A stretch of 57,501 nt of DNA from DATGFK01 sp040007395 (lineage in GTDB: Bacteria > Chloroflexota > Anaerolineae > Aggregatilineales > UBA2796), in contig JBDTVG010000027.1 in the NCBI GenBank assembly GCA_040007395.1, positions 1 to 57,501 of the forward strand, given 5' to 3'. Positions 26,537-35,376 of the stretch are shown one piece after another (the first letter of the stretch is position 1; the number at the start of each line of letters is the position of its first letter). The notes beneath the pieces were generated by a model. It was not told where the DNA came from and ran no database searches. It saw nothing but the letters and a program-made list of their open reading frames with translations. The translations under genes and the position numbers were made by a program.

Positions 26537-28234
26537 ATGATGCGAATTGTTTCTTCTTTCAAACTGTTTCAACTCTGGCGGGATGAATTCCGCAACTACA
26601 CCTTTCAAACTTTTCAGCGCGATCTACTGGCAGGTATTACCGTCGCTGCGGTGGCGTTGCCGCTTGCGCTTGCCTTTGGGGTAGCATCCGGCGCCACCGC
26701 AGCGGCGGGGCTGGTAACTGCAATTTTGGCAGGATTCCTGATCGGTGGCCTAGGCGGTACAGCCTTTCAGGTCTCAGGACCAACGGGTGCAATGTCGGCG
26801 GTACTGATTGTGCTAGCCAGTCGTTATGGGTTGCAAGGCATGTGGCTTGCCGCCCTACTCGCAGGTGTGATGATTTTCCTGCTAGGGGTTTTCGATTTGG
26901 GTCAGATCGTTAACTTTATCCCAACGGCAGTTATTGCTGGATTTACAAGTGGTATTGCCCTCATTATCTTCATCGGACAAATTGACAATTTACTCGGTGT
27001 GAAAACCGCAGCAGCGGATAGTTCTGTTGTCAAATTCCTGAATTACTTCCACTTCGACTATAGCCCTAATTTCGCGGCTGTAGGACTTGCATTCCTAGTA
27101 ATTTTCATTATGGTGTTTTGGCCCATGCACTTGAATGCACGTTTTCCGGGGTCTTTGCTAGCGGTCATTGTTGCTACATTGGGGAGTGTCGTACTCAATC
27201 TGAATATGCCTGTTATCGGCAACATCCCGCAGACAATCCTGTTAGATCAACGCTTGATGCCTGCTCAAATTCCCTGGGATCATATCGGGCAACTCATTAT
27301 GCCTGCGTTTTCCATTGCCGCCCTCGGAGCCATCGAAAGCCTCTTGTGCGGTACTGTCGCAGGCCGTATGGCAGGGCAGAAGATGGACTCAGGGCAAGAA
27401 CTTATCGCTCAGGGTTTAGGCAACATTATCCTACCGTTTTTTGGTGGCGTTCCGGCTACTGCCGCGATTGCCCGAACTAGCGTGGCGATAAAAGCGGGCG
27501 GGCGTACCCGTATAGTGAGTCTAGTCCATTCTGCTACCTTGCTCTTGGCAGCTTTGTTTCTCTCTCCAGTTATCTCCCGTATTCCTTTAGCAGTTTTGGC
27601 TGGGGTGCTGGCAGTAACCGCATGGCGGATGAATGAGTGGCATGAGATTCAGCAAATTTTCAAGCTAGGCTTTAAAAGTGCCATTTTTGCCTTCCTCAGC
27701 ACCCTGATTGCTACCGTCGCCCTTGATCTCACACAAGCTATCATTCTGGGCGTGGGACTCTCGGCACTCATTTTTGTTTTCCAGATCAGCCGCTGTAAAG
27801 TTACCCTAGAACCTGTATCTGTCGAAAGGATGCGTGCCGAAGGCTATGATATGCAGTATCCAGCGGATCGGATCGTTGTGGCTTATATTATGGGGCCGCT
27901 GTTCTTCGGAACGGTAAATACCTTTAACACTGCAACGGAAAAGTTGAATGGGTTGCAGGATATTATCCTAAGTCTGCGAACGGTTCCGCTGCTCGATACA
28001 ACAGGCTTAGGCGCGATTGAAGACTTGATTGAGCGCCTTGAAAGCAGCGGCCAGCGAGTTTATCTGAGTGGCTTAAACGAGCCAACCCGCGTGTACCTTG
28101 AACGGGCAGGAGTCCTTAAGCATCTTGGCGCAGACCGCGTTTTCTGGAGCGCTCTGGAAGCGATTAAAGCCGCCGACCACTATCGCACTCAAATTGTGCC
28201 GCATGACCCGATTGTCGAAAATACCTATCGATAA
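26537..28234 (+). CDS. SulP-family inorganic anion transporter with STAS domain
   Basis: 565 residues. Residues about 30-420 hold roughly 10-14 membrane segments with the SulP signature (RDLLAGITVAAVALPLALAFGVASG, FQVSGPTGAMSAVL). The C-terminal STAS domain (about 440-550) includes LRTVPLLDTTGLGAIEDL. SulP/SLC26 proteins carry sulfate, bicarbonate or other anions; the anion cannot be read from sequence. The gene follows arsR and is probably its regulatory target. A second ATG follows directly; the ribosome site (GGAATC) is weak, which may mean coupling to arsR translation. Confidence 0.93.
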   Translation: MMRIVSSFKLFQLWRDEFRNYTFQTFQRDLLAGITVAAVALPLALAFGVASGATAAAGLVTAILAGFLIGGLGGTAFQVSGPTGAMSAVLIVLASRYGLQGMWLAALLAGVMIFLLGVFDLGQIVNFIPTAVIAGFTSGIALIIFIGQIDNLLGVKTAAADSSVVKFLNYFHFDYSPNFAAVGLAFLVIFIMVFWPMHLNARFPGSLLAVIVATLGSVVLNLNMPVIGNIPQTILLDQRLMPAQIPWDHIGQLIMPAFSIAALGAIESLLCGTVAGRMAGQKMDSGQELIAQGLGNIILPFFGGVPATAAIARTSVAIKAGGRTRIVSLVHSATLLLAALFLSPVISRIPLAVLAGVLAVTAWRMNEWHEIQQIFKLGFKSAIFAFLSTLIATVALDLTQAIILGVGLSALIFVFQISRCKVTLEPVSVERMRAEGYDMQYPADRIVVAYIMGPLFFGTVNTFNTATEKLNGLQDIILSLRTVPLLDTTGLGAIEDLIERLESSGQRVYLSGLNEPTRVYLERAGVLKHLGADRVFWSALEAIKAADHYRTQIVPHDPIVENTYR

Positions 28235-28475
28235 GGGGAGCTGCGGCTCTGGATAGCTTCTGTGATTCCTTATCTTTCGCAATCTGGGTAGCTCAACACA
28301 CGGACTTGAACCACCCCAACAATGCAGCGACAAGCGCAAAAAGCCTTAAAGCGGTCTATACTGGTGTGCAAGGTAGCTTCAAGCTGATTGGTGTTCTGTC
28401 CGACACCCCAATTTGACGACATAATGACTTTACCCGGAATAAACAGATTTTCTATGTAAAACTGTGAGTAACTTC
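28235..28475. other. Intergenic region without a supported gene
   Basis: Between sulP and the hyi-like gene. A tRNA-like string appears at 28286-28317 but no cloverleaf can be built. Otherwise I see only AT-rich sequence before the next gene. Confidence 0.35.
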
Positions 28476-29276
28476 ATGATTCGTTGGTCACTCAACATTT
28501 CAACACTTTTGCGTGAATACCCCTTTCTGGAACGTTTCAAGCGGGCAGCGGATCTTGGTTTTAAGGCAGTCGAGTTTTGGTGGCCTACCGGAATCGATCT
28601 CGATGCGCTGATTAGAGCTTGTGAAGCAGCGTGTGTTAGCGTGGCAGTGCTGAACACCGATGGTGGCAATGCTGCTGCTGGAGAGCGTGGATTTCTGGGC
28701 AATCCCGCCAAAGCCAACGACCTACGTGCCAACTTTATTCTAGCGCTGGATCTGGCGACAGCGCTTGATTGCAAGCTGATCAATCTGCTGGGCGGGACAC
28801 TTGTGCCGGGGATGACGCGAGAGGCGCAGCTTGCCGAAGCCGCCCAGATGCAGGCCGAACTCTGTGCATTAGCCGCAGCGCGTGATGTTACTGTGACGCT
28901 GGAACCACAAAACTGTTGGGACGCGCCGCACTATCTTTTTACGACGAGCGCACAAGGCATCGCCCAGATTAACGCGGTAGGTGCAGCGAATCTTAAATTG
29001 CAATATGACGTGTACCACATGCAGCGTATGGAAGGTCGCATCACCGATACGCTGCATGACTATATCGAGCAAATCGCGCATATCCAGATTGCCGATGTGC
29101 CGGGACGCAACCAGCCCCATACTGGCGAACTGAACTACCCATTTATCTTGCGCGAAATCCAATTGATCGGCTACGATGGCTACGTAGGGTTGGAATACTA
29201 TGCACCGGGCGGCGACACGCTTGGAGCGCTGTCGTGGTTGCCCAAGACACGCCGCGCCACCTATAATGCCGTCTAA
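28476..29276 (+). CDS. hyi: Hydroxypyruvate isomerase-like TIM-barrel protein
   Basis: 266 residues from the ATG (a GTG lies 12 bases upstream). The xylose-isomerase-like TIM barrel is typical of Hyi: NISTLLREYPFLERFKRAADLGFKAVEFWWP, INLLGGTLVPG, TLEPQN (metal-binding E), LQYDVYHMQRMEG (D/H), HIQIADVPGRNQPHTGELNY and YVGLEYYAPGG (terminal E). Hyi interconverts hydroxypyruvate and tartronate semialdehyde in glyoxylate use; related proteins act on other 2-keto sugars, so specificity is not certain. No glyoxylate carboligase gene is nearby. Confidence 0.85.
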   Translation: MIRWSLNISTLLREYPFLERFKRAADLGFKAVEFWWPTGIDLDALIRACEAACVSVAVLNTDGGNAAAGERGFLGNPAKANDLRANFILALDLATALDCKLINLLGGTLVPGMTREAQLAEAAQMQAELCALAAARDVTVTLEPQNCWDAPHYLFTTSAQGIAQINAVGAANLKLQYDVYHMQRMEGRITDTLHDYIEQIAHIQIADVPGRNQPHTGELNYPFILREIQLIGYDGYVGLEYYAPGGDTLGALSWLPKTRRATYNAV

Positions 29277-29308
29277 AGTAGGGGCATGATTTGCTGGCAT
29301 AACCTAAA

Positions 29309-30244
29309 TTATCCTTTGAATGACCATAGTGTGACTGATTTTTCACCACCTATCGCTAAGATGTCGCCTATTGGAGAAAACGCAAGCGCTTCGCAGTGAT
29401 CGATCTCATATTCGTGAGAAATAGTGCCATCCGATACCCTGTAGACACAGACAGTAGTAGCATATGTCGGCGCAATCGCTACATAGCTGCCGTCCGGAGA
29501 TATGGCAACTCGTCCCATCTGAATGAATGTTTCATCACCATCTGATTGTGGACCATACCAACCGACAATATCTCCACTGCCTCCGTCAATGACGAAACAA
29601 GCGTTTTTGCCACCATAGAGTCCCACAACCGCATAGCGCCCATCTGGGGTAATGTCTACTGCACATACTTCACATGGATTTCCAGTACAATCGTTTTCTG
29701 GATCATATCCCGTTGCTATTTGTTCCCAATCAGTAGATATGTTCCATAGCTCTAATAAACCGGAACCATTGGCTATAGCCAATTTGTCATCTGAATATGA
29801 TATTGCCATTTCAAACGCTATATACTCGGTTTTGAATTCATTTTGCTGGTTCAATGCAAAGTCGTACACGCCAATATAACCATATGTTCCATACTCAGAG
29901 ATTCTGCCAGCGAATATACGTTTTCGCTGAGGATGGACACAAACCGATCTCACATCGCCAGTAATAACTGCGGATGTTATATGTTGTGTCTTGATGTCGA
30001 AAATGGCAAGGGTTTTTCGCGTCTCTAATGGATTGGCAGTCCAGATCGCGGCAACTATCTCCTCATCACTCAGAAATGCTACATCCAGAACGAACCCTGC
30101 CTCGATACGAACCTCCTCCGAGGTTTGCGCGATTAGGCAGGAAACGATTTGTTGGCGGCTAGCCGCCAACAAATGTGATCCATCTCGCGAAAATTTGATT
30201 TTCAATGGCTGATGGTCAAAATTAATTTGTCGTACTAGTTTCAT
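29309..30244 (-). CDS. WD40-like beta-propeller protein, AT-rich
   Basis: 311 residues without a signal peptide. Blade repeats are visible: KIKFSRDGSHLLAAS, DITPDGRYAVVGLY, VAISPDGSYVAIAPT, LAFSPIGDILAIGG. A cysteine cluster ENDCTGNPCEVCAV lies mid-protein. Cytoplasmic propellers of this type usually serve as protein-binding platforms; no partner is visible. It lies convergent behind the hyi-like gene with 32 bases between, and is more AT-rich than its neighbours, suggesting acquisition. Near its start the coding sequence contains a perfect 28-bp palindrome (30147-30174). Confidence 0.65.
   Translation of the reverse strand: MKLVRQINFDHQPLKIKFSRDGSHLLAASRQQIVSCLIAQTSEEVRIEAGFVLDVAFLSDEEIVAAIWTANPLETRKTLAIFDIKTQHITSAVITGDVRSVCVHPQRKRIFAGRISEYGTYGYIGVYDFALNQQNEFKTEYIAFEMAISYSDDKLAIANGSGLLELWNISTDWEQIATGYDPENDCTGNPCEVCAVDITPDGRYAVVGLYGGKNACFVIDGGSGDIVGWYGPQSDGDETFIQMGRVAISPDGSYVAIAPTYATTVCVYRVSDGTISHEYEIDHCEALAFSPIGDILAIGGEKSVTLWSFKG
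30147..30174. repeat. Perfect 28-bp palindrome inside the WD40-like gene
   Basis: ATTTGTTGGCGGCT (30147-30160) is followed immediately by its exact reverse complement (30161-30174). It falls at codons about 24-33, reading through HLLAASRQQI. In RNA it would fold into a very stable stem. Confidence 0.85.
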
Positions 30245-30301
30245 GATTTCTCTGGTAAAACCATATCAAATAGGGATAGCCCGAAAGTAGCCGCAAGACT
30301 A

Positions 30302-31822
30302 CTAACGCACGATTGGCCTGCGCCGCTTGCGTTTTATAGGGCGGGCGGGCAGTGGTTTGGCTTGGGCGGCTTCGTAGACATCGATATATTCACGGGCGCT
30401 CTTGTCCCAGCTAAAGTCAATTTGCATCGCCCGCTGCTGCATTCGAAGGAATGCGTCGGGGCGGAATTTATAGGTATCAATCGCCCACCGCAATGTATTC
30501 AAGACAGCTTCCCATTCCTCCCAGACGAAAACAAAGCCCGTACCAAAATCGGCATTACCATTGTCATAATTCTGGACGGTATCGGCAAGACCGCCCGTTT
30601 CGCGCACGATAGGCAGCGCTCCATAACGCATCGCCATCATCTGCCCGATTCCACATGGCTCGTAACGACTGGGCATCAAAAATAGATCGCACGCACCGTA
30701 AATATGCTGCGACAGGATCGCGTCAAATTGCAGATAAGCCCGCGCTTTCCAGCGGAAATCGTCGCATAGTTTCCATAGATCGTTTTCGAGGGTTTTGTCG
30801 CCTGACCCTAGTACAATAAATTGTACATCGGTATCGAGCAGCAAACGACGTAGCGCCGGGATCGCCAGATCCACACCCTTTTGATCGACCAAGCGACTAA
30901 CCATGCCGATTAGGGGAACTTCGGGTCGGACGGCAAGCCCCGCCTCTCTTTGCAGCGCGGCCTTATTCTCTTTGCGGACTTCGACAACATTCTCGGCGGT
31001 GTAATTGTGTGGCAGCCACGAATCAGTCGCTGGATTCCAGCGGTCAACGTCGATCCCGTTGAGGATACCGCGTACATCGCCCGCCGTACTACGCACACCG
31101 AGTAATCCTTCCAGCCCTTCACCGAAACGCGGATACTGGATCTCTTGTGCGTAACGTGGGCTAACCGTTGTAATCATGCTACTGTAGGCAATACCGATAC
31201 CGAGCATGTTATCGGCCTTGTCTTGATACACCAGATCGGGCTGATGTCGGCCCGGTATGCCTGCATCCCACAGAAACCCACCTGCGTTATCGCCTTGATA
31301 GGCCATGTTATGGATCGTCAGGACGCTGCTAGTCTTGGCCCACGCCGCTGTCCGGCGGCGTTCATTCAGCAAGAACGGCACAAGCGCGGTATGCCAATCA
31401 TGAACGTGAATCACATCCGGCGACCAAGGGGCGAGATTGCCCACACCCGCTTGCATCTGTGCTACTGTCGCCATAATGGCTTGCCCCAGAAATGTAAAGC
31501 GCGTGAGATCCCATTTCCAATCAGTATAGAGGTAGCCCCCTTCGCCGAAAAAAGGCCAACTTGTCAGAAAATAAATCGGTACGCCGTCATGTTCGGTCTG
31601 GCTAATATACACATCGGCAGTACTGTTGCGTTTGCTAAACTGGAAGTTGAAGGCAGGTGCAATATTGTGGGCGGCACGGTCTATAAAGCCGTACATGGGC
31701 ATGAGCACTCGCGCATCGATCCCCTGTTTGCGGAGCGCTTGTGGCAGGCTGCCAACGACATCGCCCAGCCCACCCGCTTTGGCAAATGGGGCGGTTTCTG
31801 CGGAGGCAAATAGCACGTTCAT
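30302..31822 (-). CDS. glgA: Glycogen synthase (ADP-glucose type, GT5)
   Basis: 506 residues, normal for GlgA. The N-terminal sugar-nucleotide site KAGGLGDVVGSLP has K15. GT5 landmarks follow: HVHDWHTALVPFLL, LTIHNMAYQG, GILNGIDVDRWNP, SRLVDQKGVDLA, and LMPSRYEPCGIGQMMAMRYG with ETGGLADTV near the C-terminus. It elongates alpha-1,4-glucan from ADP-glucose. The last 18 residues are strongly basic (KRKRRRP), an unusual tail. AGGAG sits 6-7 bases before the ATG. It follows the GH57 branching-enzyme-like gene by 129 bases in the same direction, together forming a glycogen synthesis unit. Confidence 0.97.
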   Translation of the reverse strand: MNVLFASAETAPFAKAGGLGDVVGSLPQALRKQGIDARVLMPMYGFIDRAAHNIAPAFNFQFSKRNSTADVYISQTEHDGVPIYFLTSWPFFGEGGYLYTDWKWDLTRFTFLGQAIMATVAQMQAGVGNLAPWSPDVIHVHDWHTALVPFLLNERRRTAAWAKTSSVLTIHNMAYQGDNAGGFLWDAGIPGRHQPDLVYQDKADNMLGIGIAYSSMITTVSPRYAQEIQYPRFGEGLEGLLGVRSTAGDVRGILNGIDVDRWNPATDSWLPHNYTAENVVEVRKENKAALQREAGLAVRPEVPLIGMVSRLVDQKGVDLAIPALRRLLLDTDVQFIVLGSGDKTLENDLWKLCDDFRWKARAYLQFDAILSQHIYGACDLFLMPSRYEPCGIGQMMAMRYGALPIVRETGGLADTVQNYDNGNADFGTGFVFVWEEWEAVLNTLRWAIDTYKFRPDAFLRMQQRAMQIDFSWDKSAREYIDVYEAAQAKPLPARPIKRKRRRPIVR

Positions 31823-31951
31823 CCTAGACTCCTGTGGTTTGCAAAGGCAAGGGTCATTCTGAAAAGCGGTTCACCGTTAATCACATGGAAAACCTATGGG
31901 CAGAGGCAAAGGGAGATGGCAAACATAGCATACTGCACAGCCTGTACAGGG

Positions 31952-33853
31952 TTAGCGCCTCTTCCAGTCAGCGGGTTCTATCAGTGGGAAGACTCGATCC
32001 AGTTCCCATAGCCGGGTGGCAAGTGTGTCGCTCGGCTGGTCATGGTCTAGACTCGACGCAAGTTCGGTGAAGCGCTCGACATGCTGGCTGAAACGCTGGA
32101 TGGCATATTCACGGGCTTGCCCAGTCGTGACCAGAAAAGGCCAATCGCTCGCTTCTAGCAGCAGCAGTTCGCGGGCCGTTTGCTTGAGTACGCCCTGAAT
32201 ATTATCATCGGTTGATTTGCCATACTTGGCAACCAACCGTTCCATGCGTCGTTCAGAAGCAATGATTGGTTCCCACATCCAGTGCGTATCTTCATTGTCC
32301 CATGTAAAGTGCGTACCGCCCGATCCCCAAGAGCCTTCAGGCAGATTGATCACTTGCTCCGGCGGATGCTGTTCCACGAACTCGCTAGCGGTGGTCAACT
32401 GGATATTCGGATTTTCGGCAAGACGGCGCAGCACTTCCTTGATCCACGATACGCCCTCGAACCACCAGTGACCAAATAACTCCGTATCATAATTACAGGA
32501 GATCAGTCCGAATTTGCCGCTTTCATGGTAGTAATCGCGCAGTTCGCTTTCGACCAGATTGCAGAAATGTTCGGCCTGAGCCCGGACTTTGTATTCTGCC
32601 CAGTCGGGGTGCCACAGATCCTTGTGACCCAAATCAATCTTAGCGCCAGTCACACGCCAATATTGAAAGCCGCTCACATAATCTTTGCGGTGAAATTCGC
32701 GATAGTCGAAGTCGCCGGGGTAGCCCCACTCAGCGCTCCACACCTGCATTCCCAGCCGATTGTTGCGCCCAATGACCGAGACACCACTGTGCTGAGTAGC
32801 CTTGTTGCCAGCCGTTGTGTCGGCAACATAGTAGGCCTGCATCGTTGTGCCGCCTTCAACGTTAGATTTAACGTTTGCCATCGGTACCACATAACGACGC
32901 TTGATCTCGCCATAGGGTCCAATTGCATCGCCTGCCGCAACCCCGACAGGCTGTCCGCCAGTGATCATGTGCGTTTCGCAGAAGAATACCTTAAGCCCTT
33001 CTTCCGCTAAAAAGTGTTCGATCCCCGGACGAATTTTGCCTTTATCATCAAAGTAGGCAGGACGATAGGCACATTCGGGCAGCCAGATCCCGCGTGGGTC
33101 GCGCCCAAAGTGCTTTCGGTAACTTTCTACGCCCGTATGAAGTTGCGCCGAAATTGCCGAGTCGGTGCCAAGCAGCGGCAGATAGCCGTGCGTTGCGGCG
33201 CAAGTGGTGATCTCGATATAGCCTTCATCCTGCAATTGCTTGAACGCACCAATAATACTTCCCTTAAAACGATCAAGGAGGGCACTTTTAGTGCCCTCGA
33301 AGAATCGCTGATAATACTTGGCCAGTTCAATCAGTTGTGGGTTGCCAACCCACCACTCAGGCTCTTTGACGGGGATACGCCGCTTGCGATTGTATAACGT
33401 ATCCTCGTCGTCGTCATCGTCGAAGTCGTCATCGTCTTCTAAATCGTCGTCTTCTAAATCGTCATCGTCGAAGTCGTCGTCATCGTCGAAGTCGTCATCG
33501 TCGTCGAAGTCGTCATCCTCTTCTAGCTCATCGTCATCGGCTTTAGCTTCCGGCAGCGTGGTGAACCGTTCGAGATCCTTGCGAGCACGCTCGATCTTGT
33601 CGTCGATGTAGAGTTCTAGGTTGCGTAACACATCTGCATCGGCAAGCTGTTCTGCCAGAATTGGCGTGATGCCGATAGTAATTTTGTACTTGATCCCTTC
33701 CTCTTTGAGATCGTACAAGGCTTGGAGCAGTGGCAGGTAGGTTTCTGTCGCCGCTTCGTGAATCCATTCCTCTCCGTGGGGCCATCGCCCCGCCAAGCGG
33801 GCGTAGGGCAAGTGGCTGTGCAAGACAAAAGTGAAAGCTCCAAATGCGCTCAC
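31952..33853 (-). CDS. GH57-family branching enzyme-like protein with acidic insert
   Basis: The frame is open from 33910, but GTG 33853 has AGGAG exactly 7 bases upstream and begins SAFGAFTFVLHSHLPY as in the family; length 633. GH57/DUF1957 landmarks: HSHLPYARLAGRWPHGEEW, TTCAATHGYLPLLG, nucleophile E260 in WLPECAYRP, and acid/base D456 in YDTELFGHWWFEG. The product likely makes alpha-1,6 branches in glycogen, given the glycogen synthase gene downstream. A low-complexity acidic insert of about 45 residues (about 105-150, mostly Asp with periodic Phe and Leu) interrupts the N-terminal part of the barrel and is not usual for the family. Confidence 0.9.
   Translation of the reverse strand: MSAFGAFTFVLHSHLPYARLAGRWPHGEEWIHEAATETYLPLLQALYDLKEEGIKYKITIGITPILAEQLADADVLRNLELYIDDKIERARKDLERFTTLPEAKADDDELEEDDDFDDDDDFDDDDDFDDDDLEDDDLEDDDDFDDDDDEDTLYNRKRRIPVKEPEWWVGNPQLIELAKYYQRFFEGTKSALLDRFKGSIIGAFKQLQDEGYIEITTCAATHGYLPLLGTDSAISAQLHTGVESYRKHFGRDPRGIWLPECAYRPAYFDDKGKIRPGIEHFLAEEGLKVFFCETHMITGGQPVGVAAGDAIGPYGEIKRRYVVPMANVKSNVEGGTTMQAYYVADTTAGNKATQHSGVSVIGRNNRLGMQVWSAEWGYPGDFDYREFHRKDYVSGFQYWRVTGAKIDLGHKDLWHPDWAEYKVRAQAEHFCNLVESELRDYYHESGKFGLISCNYDTELFGHWWFEGVSWIKEVLRRLAENPNIQLTTASEFVEQHPPEQVINLPEGSWGSGGTHFTWDNEDTHWMWEPIIASERRMERLVAKYGKSTDDNIQGVLKQTARELLLLEASDWPFLVTTGQAREYAIQRFSQHVERFTELASSLDHDQPSDTLATRLWELDRVFPLIEPADWKRR
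33398..33545 (-). repeat. Low-complexity acidic codon repeat within the GH57 gene
   Basis: On the minus strand this is a run of GAC/GAT/GAA codons with spaced TTC and TTA, giving repeats of DDDDDF and DDDLE. The opposite strand reads as poly-serine/lysine in a spurious frame. Slippage expansion is likely. Confidence 0.85.
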
Positions 33854-33993
33854 TGGCAAACTCCTTTGTGATATTGAATATTCGCGCATTGTAACCGTAT
33901 TTTCCGCCAAGCGTCAACCATAAGTCTTTACAACACTTTTACAAGCGCTGTCAATACGCTTGTATACGCTGCTAACGCCGTGAGATTCTCATT

Positions 33994-34022
33994 TTGCAGG
34001 ATGGCAGTCCACGTTGTATAGT
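33994..34022 (+). promoter_or_regulatory. Possible promoter of the cupin/PMI-like gene
   Basis: TTGCAG (33994-33999) and TATAGT (34017-34022) with a 17-base spacer in the region between the divergent GH57 and cupin-like genes. The -10 is good, the -35 only partial. Confidence 0.4.
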
Positions 34023-34096
34023 GGTTGGGATATATAAATAATTGCACTAAAAAGTGTTGGTCGCTTAGGCAGACCAGTCCGAAAGAAAGGTTTTCT

Positions 34097-35317
34097 ATGA
34101 GCGATCAGCAAAATACACAACTTATTACGCAAGCCTTGGAAAGTGGCAGCGGCATCATGCGGCTTATGCCGACATGGGTTCCCCGTTCATTTTGTGTGCC
34201 GGGACGCAGGCTGCGACTTGCCACGAGTGATCTCTACGCATTGGGTGCCAACCGAGGGGGAATTGACGAGCGCTGGTTTGCTTCGACAACCCATGCCGAT
34301 AACGGCCCACTCACACCCGATGACGAAGGGCTAAGTTATATTTCCATAGATGGCAAACAAAAAGTAACGTTACGCGATGGCATTGGCCTAATGGGTAATG
34401 AATTTTTGGGCAAAGCTGTCAATGAACAGTACGGCGGCTGGGTAATGTATAGCAAGTTCTTCGACAACTTTTATCCGCTGCCCCATCATGTTCACCCCAG
34501 CGACGCAATCGCCGCCAATGTTGGGCGGCTTGGCAAACCAGAATCCTATTACTTCCCACCGCAGTATAACTTTGCGTTGGATAGCTTCCCGTACACTTTT
34601 TTCGGTCTGGAACCCGGTACCACCAAAGACCAAGTGATCGACTGCCTAAAGCGATGGAATGAAGGCGATAACGGTATTCTGCGGCTCTCCAAAGCCTACC
34701 GACTAACTCCCGGTACGGGCTGGGATGTGCCGCCGGGGACACTGCACGCGCCCGGTACAATGTGTACCTATGAGCCTCAGCGGGCCAGTGACGTATTCGG
34801 GATGTGGCAATCGCTCATTGCTGACTATCAGTTGGTAGATCGGGCAATGCTGGTCAAAGACGTGCCAGAAGATAAATGGTACGACTACGACTATCTGATC
34901 AGCATGTTAGACTGGGAAGTCAACGTCGATCCGAACTTCAAAGATCATCGTTTCCTTGCACCGAAGCCTATCAGTGATGTTGAAGCCATGCACGCCGCAG
35001 GCTACCACGAAAACTGGATCACTTATGGCAGTGATTACTACAGTGCCAAAGAACTCACCATCTATCCGGGGCGCACTGTGACGATCAAGGATAGTGCAGC
35101 CTACGGCACAATTTGCGTGCAGGGCTATGGACGCTTGGGCAAATTTTCAGTGTCGTCACCTTCGCTCATTCACTTTGGCGAGATGACCGAGGATGAATTC
35201 TTTGTCACGGCGGAAGCTGCTAAGAGCGTTGAGATTACTAACCTGAGTTCTGCCGAGTCGTTGGTGCTGCTCAAGCACTTCAATCCCGGCAATCCCGGTG
35301 TTCCGAGTATTGGATAA
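34097..35317 (+). CDS. Cupin-type protein resembling class I mannose-6-phosphate isomerase
   Basis: 406 residues from ATG 34097 (AAAGG 6 bases upstream); the frame extends to 34025 but lacks a ribosome site there. The metal-binding cupin motif LPHHVHPSDAIAANVG followed by KPESYYF resembles the zinc site of class I phosphomannose isomerases, and PPGTLHAPG supplies a later histidine. The C-terminal half has a second cupin-like barrel (ELTIYPGRTVTIKDSAAYGTICVQGYGRLG). A sugar-phosphate isomerase role is plausible but unproven. It is followed by an intrinsic terminator and then aroE. Confidence 0.65.
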   Translation: MSDQQNTQLITQALESGSGIMRLMPTWVPRSFCVPGRRLRLATSDLYALGANRGGIDERWFASTTHADNGPLTPDDEGLSYISIDGKQKVTLRDGIGLMGNEFLGKAVNEQYGGWVMYSKFFDNFYPLPHHVHPSDAIAANVGRLGKPESYYFPPQYNFALDSFPYTFFGLEPGTTKDQVIDCLKRWNEGDNGILRLSKAYRLTPGTGWDVPPGTLHAPGTMCTYEPQRASDVFGMWQSLIADYQLVDRAMLVKDVPEDKWYDYDYLISMLDWEVNVDPNFKDHRFLAPKPISDVEAMHAAGYHENWITYGSDYYSAKELTIYPGRTVTIKDSAAYGTICVQGYGRLGKFSVSSPSLIHFGEMTEDEFFVTAEAAKSVEITNLSSAESLVLLKHFNPGNPGVPSIG

Positions 35318-35333
35318 TTAGCGTTTCTTGTAG

Positions 35334-35358
35334 GGGTCGGGCCTGCCCGGCCCTTTTT
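35334..35358 (+). terminator. Intrinsic terminator between the cupin-like gene and aroE
   Basis: Arms GGGTCGGG and CCCGGCCC (one G-U pair) around a CCTG loop, followed by TTTTT. It starts 17 bases after the cupin-like stop and ends 18 bases before the aroE-like start codon, leaving no room for a promoter between. The GTAGGGG-rich stem also resembles dispersed GC-rich repeats, so it could be a repeat copy acting as a terminator. Confidence 0.7.
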
Positions 35359-35376
35359 GAAAGGAATATTACGACA

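Noticed and set aside
28286..28317. tRNA-like string (GGGTAGCTCA on one strand, GGTTCAAGTCC on the other)
   Set aside because: The D-arm-like and T-arm-like parts are on opposite strands and no acceptor or anticodon stem can be folded.
31145..31813. Long plus-strand ORF opposite the glycogen synthase gene
   Set aside because: Shadow of glgA, with no recognisable motif and atypical residue composition.
33318..33611. Plus-strand ORF encoding a poly-serine/lysine protein
   Set aside because: It is the reverse reading of the acidic codon repeat in the GH57 gene.
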